64,000 bases of DNA from Neisseria brasiliensis (GTDB lineage Bacteria; Pseudomonadota; Gammaproteobacteria; Burkholderiales; Neisseriaceae), in assembly GCF_009671065.1 (NCBI RefSeq), contig NZ_CP046027.1, positions 1,302,001 to 1,366,000 of the forward strand, in the 5' to 3' direction. A model generated the notes under the pieces. That model searched no databases, had not been told where the DNA came from, and worked only from the letters and a program-made list of their open reading frames with translations. Both the position numbers and the translations under genes were made by a program. Positions within the stretch are counted from its first letter, which is position 1; every line of letters starts with the position of its first letter. Positions 56,463 through 63,983 of this stretch are shown here, piece after piece.

Positions 56463-56640
56463 AATGAAGTTTCAGGGCAGGACGTGCCCGTAGCGTCTGT
56501 GAAGTGAACCGTGCAGTAAGGCGGTCAGCAGCAGAAACCCACCGAAGCGATTTGTGAATGGCTCAATGCCGTTCACAAATCGCCGTAGGAATTCCCTCCC
56601 TTCAGGGAGGGAAGGACGTCAATTTGATCAAATAGATTTC
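56463..56640 (+). ncRNA. Predicted omega-RNA (reRNA) 3' region of tnpB
   Basis: In this family the guide RNA is transcribed from the 3' end of tnpB through the right end, and its guide is the flanking host DNA. Here the non-coding stretch after the tnpB stop contains hairpins (gcgatttgtgaa/ttcacaaatcgc near 56546-56582 and ccctccc/gggaggg at 56593-56610). The element ends at 56621, so the guide would begin atttgatcaaatagat, which is ctrG-like sequence. This is inference; no RNA evidence exists here. Confidence 0.5.
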
Positions 56641-56871
56641 ACTTCCCCAAAAATAGCAGATCCGGATTGGCTTGATTGCTATGCTACTAAAAAGGTGATT
56701 ACAACTGATGAGTTTAATAAGCTATTAAAGCAGGTTGTGCCATTGCAACATGATTACCAAGAATATTTATCTGCGGTGAATAGTATAGAATCAACTAAAA
56801 CTATTTTTTTAAGAAAATTTAAAAAGTTAATTAGGGATCCTAAAAAGTTTTTTATGATTCTAAATGGTTGA

Positions 56872-57375
56872 GAAAGGTGATTTAATATAAAGCGCGTAAG
56901 GCTATAGATTTCTAAGCATACTGTAGTTAAAACCATTTTGTACTCCTTTAAATACCACCCAAAATGCTTTTTAGGGATGCCGTTAAATTTGTGCAAAATG
57001 GTATCTTACCTGACTTCAGTAGTTCTCAATTCTTCTAATATAATTTTGCCGATTAGTAAAATGTCTACTGTGTTTTATACGGAAATAATTGAATTCACTC
57101 AGACCCAGTACTTCATAACTATGAAAGTAGCCAGTGTAAACCACTGGCTACTTATCCCTAATAATGGGTGAAAATATCGCGTTTTACATTGAGAAATGCA
57201 GCCTTATAAACTTTACTACTGGGCTTTAAAAGCCAGAATACAGCAGCTCTGTTGTCGATTACTCTCCGCGTGTACCTTGGCGATGACCACAAAAATGGCT
57301 CTCATCAAGCTTCACTTATCTATCTTAATGCTGCTTTTTGAAAACAAGCATACGTATGGAGATCAGAAGTCATAG
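56872..57375 (-). pseudogene. Decayed IS1595-family transposase remnant
   Basis: No open frame survives, but the minus strand read through stops gives KLDESHFCGHRQGTRGE, then FSPIIRDK*PVVYTGYFHSYEVLGLSEFNYFRI, KHSRHFTNRQNYIRRIENY, and near the end an LxKFNGIPKKHFGWYLKE-type segment in another frame. These line up in order with the DDE domain of ISXO2-like transposases (DESxFGGxRKGKRG, IVYTDxxxSYxxL, HSKxFxxxxNHINGIENFW). At least six stops and one frameshift are needed. It fills the space between the ctrG-like gene and siaD. Confidence 0.7.
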
Positions 57376-57380
57376 TATTT

Positions 57381-58868
57381 TTATCTATCTCTACCAATTC
57401 TATTGTCGGCGGAATAGTAATAATGTTTAATTTTTTCCCATGTCAATTTATCTTTACTATGAAAGTCTACGGAGATATTATCGATATAAAAAATATCTGA
57501 ATATTCCATCTTATAAATTTGTTTTACATTATAAAGTGCATTGTAGTACCATAATGCTTTATGCCCTAATAAGGTAATATTGTTTTTGCTGGCAAGTTGC
57601 CAGTAAAAAATAGCCTGAAAGTAGTTTTTAGATTTATATGCGAATTCTGCAGATTTAAGAAGTGTTTCAAATGTTTCTTCTGTTTTAAAGAGAGGGTTAC
57701 TTATTACCCCATTTAAATCATTTAGTATATTAATAAAATTAAATTTCTTAATAATCTCTAAGTGTTCTTGGATCATTTCAGTGTTTTCCACCATTGAATA
57801 TTTTTGAATTAAGTTAATAATTAACTCTCCAATAGAAAGACATTGGGTTGAGGGTGAGAGTAATGGTGTATAAATTAAAGAACTAGAGGCCAGGCCTATA
57901 ATTCCTTTAGGATTTGTTAAGTATATTAGGGGCTCAATTAGAAAAGGAGGTTCATTAATAACTACCAGCCGAGGGTTTATTTCTACCATATTTAGAAATA
58001 AAGACATTACATAGTTGTTGCCCATCTCTTTTGGGTGTAGTTTAATAAATATCTTTCCTTTAATTTGTAAACTTATGCTGTTTAAGATTTCTACTATACT
58101 CTTATAATACAAATCATCTGAAATGGGGTAGCGTTGACTAACAAAAATATAGTCATTTTTAGATATTTGATATTTTTTCTGTAAGTTTGCAATGTTATTA
58201 TTAATGCTTATTCCTCCAGCATGCGCAAAAAACCGGTTATATTTTTTTGCATTAAATATTTTTTTAGCATATTCAGGAAAGGGGACATGCAATATGTCAA
58301 AATGATCTATATATCCTTTAATATTAAGATTATTTCCAATCAAATAACGTTCTAATTTTGTTGGATGATATGAAAATGATTCTAATAAAGGAGCATATGT
58401 TCCAGTCCCTTCATCAATTAAATGAGTCGTAATATTCTTTTTTTTTGCAATACTAATCAGATAGGAGTAGTGGCCTGTAAAAGACAGCATATAGAGATGA
58501 GCAGGCTGTATAATATTAAGGATTTTTTTGTAACTTCTATAAATATAAAGTAATTTTTTAGGAGTTATATTATTAGGGCTTCTAGGAAGCTCAAATAGAT
58601 AAATAGATTCAAATAGATTCTTGTTAGCTGATTGATGAACTAACTTAGGCATTTTTAAGTTTTTAGAAGTATATAAAATTACTAGTAAATTATTGGTTAA
58701 TTTTTGTATTTTAATTAGGCTTTGGACTTGGTTAAGCTGACCTAAATTAGATATGACAAATAAATTGTTACGTGGGGGGATAAGATAAAATGGAGATGTT
58801 GTCAACCACATTGAATCTTGAAAAAACTTTTTAGGCTGAAAAAGAGCTTTTTTTATTTTCTTTAGCAT
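57381..58868 (-). CDS. siaD: Capsule polysialyltransferase SiaD (Csb), serogroup B type
   Basis: SiaD polymerises CMP-Neu5Ac into alpha-2,8-linked polysialic acid at the inner membrane. From MLKKIKKALFQPKKFFQD (58868) it has 495 residues and reads almost like the meningococcal serogroup B enzyme (GT38). Catalytic motifs are D152-E153-G154 (LIDEGTGTY), H278-P279 (FIKLHPKEMG) and S328-S330 (IIGLASSSLI). The gene is strongly AT-rich and has no uptake sequence. At codons 30-32 the meningococcal Thr-Pro-Pro C7 tract is Ile-Pro-Pro here, leaving only six C in a row. It lies 80 bases after siaC. Confidence 0.93.
   Translation of the reverse strand: MLKKIKKALFQPKKFFQDSMWLTTSPFYLIPPRNNLFVISNLGQLNQVQSLIKIQKLTNNLLVILYTSKNLKMPKLVHQSANKNLFESIYLFELPRSPNNITPKKLLYIYRSYKKILNIIQPAHLYMLSFTGHYSYLISIAKKKNITTHLIDEGTGTYAPLLESFSYHPTKLERYLIGNNLNIKGYIDHFDILHVPFPEYAKKIFNAKKYNRFFAHAGGISINNNIANLQKKYQISKNDYIFVSQRYPISDDLYYKSIVEILNSISLQIKGKIFIKLHPKEMGNNYVMSLFLNMVEINPRLVVINEPPFLIEPLIYLTNPKGIIGLASSSLIYTPLLSPSTQCLSIGELIINLIQKYSMVENTEMIQEHLEIIKKFNFINILNDLNGVISNPLFKTEETFETLLKSAEFAYKSKNYFQAIFYWQLASKNNITLLGHKALWYYNALYNVKQIYKMEYSDIFYIDNISVDFHSKDKLTWEKIKHYYYSADNRIGRDR
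58774..58779 (-). repeat. Shortened poly-C tract in siaD
   Basis: Six G on the plus strand (C6 in the gene, nucleotides 90-95). In meningococci a C7 tract at nucleotide 89 switches siaD on and off by slippage. The base at position 89 is T here, so codon 30 is ATC (Ile) instead of ACC (Thr) and the frame is kept. Confidence 0.75.
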
Positions 58869-58948
58869 TGTATCTCTCAAAAATTAATGAGAATTAGCTA
58901 TATGTAATAGCCAATCCTCTGTTAATAAAGTAACTAAGTTAATAAGCA

Positions 58949-59998
58949 TTATTCAATATCAGTTTTTTTGATTTGAGCACCTTTGCGAATATTGCAAGCA
59001 GCGACCTTACCAAATAATGTTTCATATTCGTTGACGCTGAAGTCTCCATTGCCTGGGCGTTTAACCCATAGGTTATCTCCGGACAACAGTTCTCCTTTTT
59101 TAATGTCTTTATCTGCTACGACAGATGCAAAGGCGAAATCTTTAGTTGGCTTTTCTCCCGCGATAATCGTGTCTTTTTTGCCGCCGCGTGCCAATTTTAA
59201 AGCATGAGCGCCTTGCTTGAGCTCTTTAAAAGTATCCGGATTCATAGAGCATACAATATCCGGACCTGGGCGATCCATGCGGTCAGTAAAGTGACGCTCT
59301 AAAATCGAACCGCCTAAAGCTACTGCTCCTAAGCAAGCATAGTTATCTAAGGTATGGTCAGACAGGCCAATGATTGCGTCTGGAAAGGCTTCAGATAAAT
59401 CGTTCATACCACCCAATCGAACATCTTCGTAAGGGGTTGGGTAGATGTTGGTACAGTGAAGCAAAGCATAAGGTACCCCTGCTTCTCGAATAATTTCTAC
59501 CGACTTTTTGATGCTTTCAATAGAATTCATGCCGGTAGAGAGAATAATAGGCTTACCAAAAGAGGCCACCAGTTTAATTAATGGGTAGTTATTACATTCG
59601 CCAGAGCCGATTTTATATGCTGGAATATCCATACGTTGTAATCGTAAAGCAGCTGCACGAGAGAAAGGAGTACTGATAAAAATCATACCCTTACTCTCTA
59701 CGTATTCTTTTAATTTAATCTCATCTTCTTCATTCAGGGCGCAACGTTCCATAATTTCATAAATAGAGACATCTGCATTGCCTGGAATGACTTGTTTGGC
59801 CTCATCAGACATTTCGTCTTCAACGATGTGTGTTTGATGTTTAACAACTTCGGCACCTGCATTATAGGCAGCATCAACCATTTCAAAAGCTGTTTGTAAA
59901 GAGCCTTCATGATTAATGCCGATTTCACAGATAATCAATGGTTCGTGGTTATAACCTACTGAACGATTACCAATTTTAAATTCGTTGTTGCTTTGCAT
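58949..59998 (-). CDS. siaC: N-acetylneuraminic acid synthase SiaC (NeuB/CssC)
   Basis: SiaC condenses ManNAc with phosphoenolpyruvate to give Neu5Ac. It is 349 residues: a TIM barrel (PLIICEIGINHEGSLQTAFEM, EVVKHQTHI, STGMNS, GLSDHTLDN) and a C-terminal SAF antifreeze-like domain (about residues 285-349, including GELLSGDNLWVKRPGNGDF) that completes the neighbouring active site in the dimer. It directly abuts siaB with no gap. Confidence 0.96.
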   Translation of the reverse strand: MQSNNEFKIGNRSVGYNHEPLIICEIGINHEGSLQTAFEMVDAAYNAGAEVVKHQTHIVEDEMSDEAKQVIPGNADVSIYEIMERCALNEEDEIKLKEYVESKGMIFISTPFSRAAALRLQRMDIPAYKIGSGECNNYPLIKLVASFGKPIILSTGMNSIESIKKSVEIIREAGVPYALLHCTNIYPTPYEDVRLGGMNDLSEAFPDAIIGLSDHTLDNYACLGAVALGGSILERHFTDRMDRPGPDIVCSMNPDTFKELKQGAHALKLARGGKKDTIIAGEKPTKDFAFASVVADKDIKKGELLSGDNLWVKRPGNGDFSVNEYETLFGKVAACNIRKGAQIKKTDIE

Positions 59999-60685
59999 TT
60001 AGCTTTCCTTGTGATTAAGAATGTTTTCTGCCTGTTGTAAATCAAGCTCGGTATCTATATCGATAGAGTCTTGATGAGACATAATATAAAGTTTGGTTGG
60101 GGCGATAAAAAAACAATTATTTGCAATTAGTGAAGCAGTATCATTAATGTAAATTGCACCATTAGGCCTAAATGCCTGAGGTAATTGTTGGCGAGGCTGC
60201 TCCAAATCGCTTAAATGGCGCATGGGAGCATATTCGCCATTATTGATTTGAAGCAGGGTTTTTAGTGGATGATGCTCCATTGGGCATGCAGAGACAATGG
60301 ATCCTTTGATTTTCTCATCAAATAGAGAAAAAGCTTCACGAATGTGAGTCCCTGTGCGTAATGGACTTGTCGGTTGTAATAGGGTTACGGTGCCGGAATT
60401 GCTGCCAATTGTTTCCAAAACATGTATTACACCTGAAATAGAGCTGGCTGTATCGGAGGCCAGCTCTGCAGGACGTAGGACGACTTCCACGCCGAAATTT
60501 TTAGCTTCTTCTGCAATTAACTCACCATCAGTCGAAACAATTATGCGCTCAAAACACTTCGATGATATAGCAGCATTAATTGTATGACCAAGTAATGATG
60601 TACCATTAAGTTTTCGGAGATTTTTTAATGGCAATCCTTTGGAGTTTTGGCGTGCAAGTATAACTGCAATATTTTGTTTTTTCAT
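59999..60685 (-). CDS. siaB: CMP-sialic acid synthetase SiaB (NeuA/CssB)
   Basis: SiaB activates Neu5Ac with CTP. The 228-residue length equals the meningococcal enzyme. The nucleotide-binding loop IAVILARQNSKGLPLKNLRK is at residues 6-25, and LLQPTSPLRTGTHIREA and the late IDIDTELDLQQAENIL (metal-binding Asp pair) are present. It is three bases downstream of siaA and abuts siaC, so the four sia genes form one operon. Confidence 0.96.
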   Translation of the reverse strand: MKKQNIAVILARQNSKGLPLKNLRKLNGTSLLGHTINAAISSKCFERIIVSTDGELIAEEAKNFGVEVVLRPAELASDTASSISGVIHVLETIGSNSGTVTLLQPTSPLRTGTHIREAFSLFDEKIKGSIVSACPMEHHPLKTLLQINNGEYAPMRHLSDLEQPRQQLPQAFRPNGAIYINDTASLIANNCFFIAPTKLYIMSHQDSIDIDTELDLQQAENILNHKES

Positions 60686-60688
60686 AAT

Positions 60689-61822
60689 TTAAAGACTCAA
60701 GTCGATAAAACGTTTTTGAGCAGAAACATTCCACGTTTCAGGATTGTTGATTACTTCAGCAAATCTTTCTGTGCTGGTGCGAGTATCTCCACCATTAAAG
60801 GTATCATCCGCTTCAAATTTGCCTAAACTGCATGCTTGTTGAATCGCATCAAAGATATTTTTAGTTTCATAATCTGTATGAATAATAGATTTTCCCATAT
60901 GGCGGTTACTTTGGCGTGTACCAACATCAATTGAAGGGACACCGTAGAGAGGAGCTTCTCTAATACCTGCACTTGAGTTGCCGACCATAAATTTAGCATG
61001 TTTCAATAAGACTAAAAAATATTCAAATCGAATGGAAGGAAATGCAATAAATTTATCAGATTGATATTTTAATAATTCTTGCAGAATACTTTCAGTGCCA
61101 GTGTCATTATTAGGGTAGATGCTAATAATATTTTGGCCACTTAATTCTAATGCTTTGAAATATTGAGCTGCATATTGTGGCATTAAATGTGCTTCTGTAG
61201 TCACTGGATGAAACATAGAGATACCATAGTTTTCGTATGGTAAACCGTAATATTCTTTGACTTCTTTTAAGGATGGGAGAGTGGAACATGACATAACATC
61301 TAAATCAGGAGAACCAATAATATGGATATGTTTTCTTTTTTCTCCCATTTGTACTAATCGTGTGACGGCTTGTTCGTTTGCTACTAAGTGGATATGGGAA
61401 AGTTTGCTAATAGAATGACGAATGGAATCATCTACTGTGCCTGATAATTCACCTCCTTCGATGTGGCAAACTAAACGGCTGCTTAATGCACCTACAGTTG
61501 CGCCTGCTAGTGCTTCTAAACGGTCGCCGTGAATCATGACCATATCAGGTTCAATTTCATCAGATAGACGAGAGATAAACGTAATGGTATTGCCTAAAAC
61601 GGCACCCATTGGTTCACCTTGGATTTGATTTGAAAACAGATATGTATGTTGATAGTTTTCTCGAGTTACTTCCTTGTAGGTTCTGCCATATGTTTTCATC
61701 ATATGCATACCAGTTACAATCAAATGCAATTCAAGGTCTGGGTGATTTTCAATATAGGCTAATAAAGGTTTTAGCTTGCCGAAGTCGGCTCTGGTACCTG
61801 TAATGCAAAGAATTCTTTTCAT
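60689..61822 (-). CDS. siaA: UDP-GlcNAc 2-epimerase (hydrolysing) SiaA (NeuC/CssA)
   Basis: SiaA converts UDP-GlcNAc to ManNAc and UDP, the committed step of sialic acid synthesis. From MKRILCITGTRADFGKLKPL (61822) it has 377 residues, the meningococcal length; the frame continues upstream into the IS and is not real there. Motifs are VMIHGDRLEALAGA, HIEGGELSGTVDDSIRHSISKL and FMVGNSSAGIREAPLYG. It heads the sia operon. Its promoter region is interrupted by an IS1301-like element starting 46 bases before the ATG. Confidence 0.96.
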   Translation of the reverse strand: MKRILCITGTRADFGKLKPLLAYIENHPDLELHLIVTGMHMMKTYGRTYKEVTRENYQHTYLFSNQIQGEPMGAVLGNTITFISRLSDEIEPDMVMIHGDRLEALAGATVGALSSRLVCHIEGGELSGTVDDSIRHSISKLSHIHLVANEQAVTRLVQMGEKRKHIHIIGSPDLDVMSCSTLPSLKEVKEYYGLPYENYGISMFHPVTTEAHLMPQYAAQYFKALELSGQNIISIYPNNDTGTESILQELLKYQSDKFIAFPSIRFEYFLVLLKHAKFMVGNSSAGIREAPLYGVPSIDVGTRQSNRHMGKSIIHTDYETKNIFDAIQQACSLGKFEADDTFNGGDTRTSTERFAEVINNPETWNVSAQKRFIDLSL

Positions 61823-61868
61823 GATTTTAGAATCTATAAGTATAAGGAAGTTGGAAAGAAGAATACTA

Positions 61869-62711
61869 GGGCGTGTCCCTAATTTGAATAAGCCCAAAAG
61901 AGCCCTATTTTAACCCTATATTCCAACGAAATATAGGCAAACACAAACAATGGCGAGAACCGCAATAACTGACAACATATGGGAACAATTACAAACAACC
62001 ATGAAAGCGCACGGCTGTCATCAATGGAAGAACGACCGTACCGTGATGGAAGCCATACTATGGAAGCTAAGAACAGGTGCACCATGGCGAGACATACCTA
62101 TTGAGCTAGGGTCATGGAAAACCGCTTATAACCGCTTTAACCGATGGTCTAAAAAAGGCTTGTGGCAGAATTTTTTTTTGATCTACGAAAAGAAATTGAC
62201 AAAGAATGGGTATTCATCGACGGAAGTTATGTACGGTGTCATCAACATGCAAGTGGAGCTCGGCGTGGTTTCGATAGAGCAATTGGACAAAGCCGTGGCG
62301 GAAACACGACAAAAATACACCTATGTGTGGACTCGCATGGAAATCCGCTCGATTTTAAAGTCACTGGGGGTAACGTGCACGACAGTCAAGTTGCAAACGA
62401 CTTGATAGAAGTCATACAAGAAGCCCAGTATTTTATCGCTGACAAAGGGTATGACTCGCAAGAAATCAGAGATAAAGCGATAGAACACGGTATGAAAGCT
62501 ATTATACCAAAGCGTAAAAATGCCAAGAAAACTAACCCTGATTTTGATAGCTACCTTTATAAATTACGCCACTTAGTCGAGAATGCATTTGCACGATTAA
62601 AGCAGTTTCGTAGTATTGCTACTCGCTATGAGAAATTAGCTCGTAATTTTAAATCGATGCTTTACTTGGCTTGCTCTATTATTCATGCTAAGTTAAATTG
62701 AGGACACGCCC
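61869..62711 (+). mobile_element. IS1301-like insertion sequence (IS5 family) in the siaA-ctrA promoter region
   Basis: The element is about 843 bp with terminal repeats gggcgtgtcc and ggacacgccc, flanked by ta on both sides. Size, ends, two-frame transposase and target agree with IS1301 (about 844 bp), a meningococcal element known to insert in capsule genes. Without it the siaA-ctrA gap would be about 126 bases. It now separates the two divergent promoters. Confidence 0.85.
61950..62701 (+). CDS. IS1301-like transposase (two frames, -1 frameshift)
   Basis: The first frame (61950-62405) starts MARTAITDNIWEQLQTTMKA and encodes the N-terminal DNA-binding part to LWQNFF. The second frame (to 62701) carries the DDE domain: VFIDGSYVRCHQHASGAR, HLCVDSHGNPLDFKVTGGNVHD, YFIADKGYDSQEIRD and ENAFARLKQFRSIATRYEK. 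The frames overlap at a run of nine T near 62170, a natural slippage site. Such fusion by frameshifting is usual in the IS427 group of IS5. It is predicted functional. Confidence 0.82.
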
Positions 62712-62793
62712 TAATTATACTCTACGTACTCATAAATTTATTTCGATTAAGTGCTATAATTAGGCCATTTATAAGTATATTAGGATTTAGCTT
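62712..62793 (+). promoter_or_regulatory. ctrA leader
   Basis: About 80 AT-rich bases between the IS end and the GTG of ctrA. The stretch ctataattaggcc near 62755-62767 contains a good -10-like TATAAT. Any -35 box and upstream control elements, shared with siaA in meningococci, partly fall on the other side of the IS now. Confidence 0.5.
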
Positions 62794-63969
62794 GTGTTTA
62801 AAGTGAAATTTTATTTTCGTCACGCAGTATTGTTACTGTGTGGAAGCTTAATCGTGGGATGTTCTGCTATTCCTTCATCAGGCCCAAGTGCGAAAAAAGT
62901 TGTCTCATTAGGGCAACAGTCTGAAGTTCAAATTCCTGAAGTGGAGTTGATTGATGTCAACCATGCCGTGGCACAGTCGCTGTATAAGGCTCAGGTGAAT
63001 CAGTCGTTTACTCAGTTTGGTGATGGTTATGCTTCTGCCGGTACGCTGAATGTCGGTGATGTATTGGATATTATGATTTGGGAAGCGCCGCCTGCTGTTT
63101 TGTTTGGCGGTGGTCTTTCTTCGATGGGCTCGGGTAGTGCGCATCAAACCAAGTTGCCAGAGCAGTTGGTCACGGCACGTGGTACGGTTTCTGTGCCGTT
63201 TGTTGGCGATATTTCGGTGGTCGGTAAAACGCCGGGTCAGGTTCAGGAAATTATCAAAGGCCGTCTGAAGAAAATGGCCAATCAGCCGCAAGTGATGGTG
63301 CGTTTGGTGCAAAATAATGCGGCAAATGTATCGGTGATTCGTGCAGGCAATAGTGTGCGTATGCCGTTGACGGCAGCTGGTGAGCGTGTGTTGGATGCGG
63401 TGGCTGCGGTAGGTGGTTCGACGGCGAATGTGCAGGATACGAATGTGCAGCTGACACGTGGCAATGTGGTGCGCACGGTGGCTTTGGAAGATTTAGTTGC
63501 AAATCCGCGACAAAATATTTTGCTGCGTCGCGGTGATGTGGTTACCATGATTACCAATCCCTATACCTTTACGTCTATGGGTGCGGTGGGGAGAACACAA
63601 GAAATCGGTTTTTCAGCCAGAGGCTTATCGCTTTCTGAAGCCATTGGCCGTATGGGCGGTTTGCAAGATCGCCGTTCTGATGCGCGTGGTGTGTTTGTGT
63701 TCCGCTATACGCCATTGGTGGAATTGCCGGCAGAACGTCAGGATAAATGGATTGCTCAAGGTTATGGCAGTGAGGCAGAGATTCCAACGGTATATCGTGT
63801 GAATATGGCTGATGCGCATTCGCTATTTTCTATGCAGCGCTTTCCTGTGAAGAATAAAGATGTATTGTATGTGTCGAATGCGCCGTTGGCTGAAGTGCAG
63901 AAATTCTTGTCGTTTGTGTTCTCGCCGGTTACCAGTGGCGCGAACAGTATTAATAATTTAACTAATTAA
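62794..63969 (+). CDS. ctrA: Outer-membrane capsule export protein CtrA
   Basis: CtrA is the OPX-type (Wza/KpsD family) outer-membrane channel for capsule export. It has 391 residues from a GTG start. The signal peptide ends in the lipobox LIVGC. The polysaccharide export domain shows LNVGDVLDIMIWEAPPAVLFGGG and GTVSVPFVGDISVVGKTPGQVQ. The sequence resembles meningococcal CtrA throughout. An uptake sequence is present in frame as GRLKK, so the region C side is DUS-marked. Confidence 0.96.
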   Translation: MFKVKFYFRHAVLLLCGSLIVGCSAIPSSGPSAKKVVSLGQQSEVQIPEVELIDVNHAVAQSLYKAQVNQSFTQFGDGYASAGTLNVGDVLDIMIWEAPPAVLFGGGLSSMGSGSAHQTKLPEQLVTARGTVSVPFVGDISVVGKTPGQVQEIIKGRLKKMANQPQVMVRLVQNNAANVSVIRAGNSVRMPLTAAGERVLDAVAAVGGSTANVQDTNVQLTRGNVVRTVALEDLVANPRQNILLRRGDVVTMITNPYTFTSMGAVGRTQEIGFSARGLSLSEAIGRMGGLQDRRSDARGVFVFRYTPLVELPAERQDKWIAQGYGSEAEIPTVYRVNMADAHSLFSMQRFPVKNKDVLYVSNAPLAEVQKFLSFVFSPVTSGANSINNLTN

Positions 63970-63983
63970 TGTGAGTAATTAAG

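Larger units (their letters stand above)
54777..56621. mobile_element. IS200/IS605-family insertion sequence (tnpA + tnpB)
   Basis: The element is 1845 bp by reconstruction of the interrupted gene. It has divergent tnpA (minus) and tnpB (plus), no terminal inverted repeats and no target duplication, as expected for this family. Left-end hairpins are cgccgttcacggcg near 54797 and ggactgcgtagcagtcc near 54822. The right-end hairpin is ccctcccttcagggaggg at 56593-56610. The left flank ends in ttatca, the likely target/TAM side. Confidence 0.88.
53881..56871 (+). pseudogene. ctrG: ctrG-like capsule gene split by IS200/IS605
   Basis: The 5' part (53881-54776, GTG start) and the 3' part (56622-56871) flank the IS. 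Joining them gives 1146 bases, exactly 382 codons with one stop at the end and the junction GVLVYQ-FDQIDFTSPKIAD. The 381-residue product begins MKKVLLIASYDSFLNSGYAV and has a Rossmann-like N-terminus and a GT-B-like feel, ending FKKLIRDPKKFFMIL. Its place between galE and siaD is that of meningococcal ctrG (NMB0065), reported to be needed for correct surface placement of sialic acid capsules. The ctrG name rests on position and on resemblance from memory. As it stands, translation runs a few codons into the IS (AAP) and stops at 54789. Confidence 0.65.

Noticed and set aside
57019..57171. Short plus-strand open frame near siaD
   Set aside because: It is part of the decayed transposase on the other strand.
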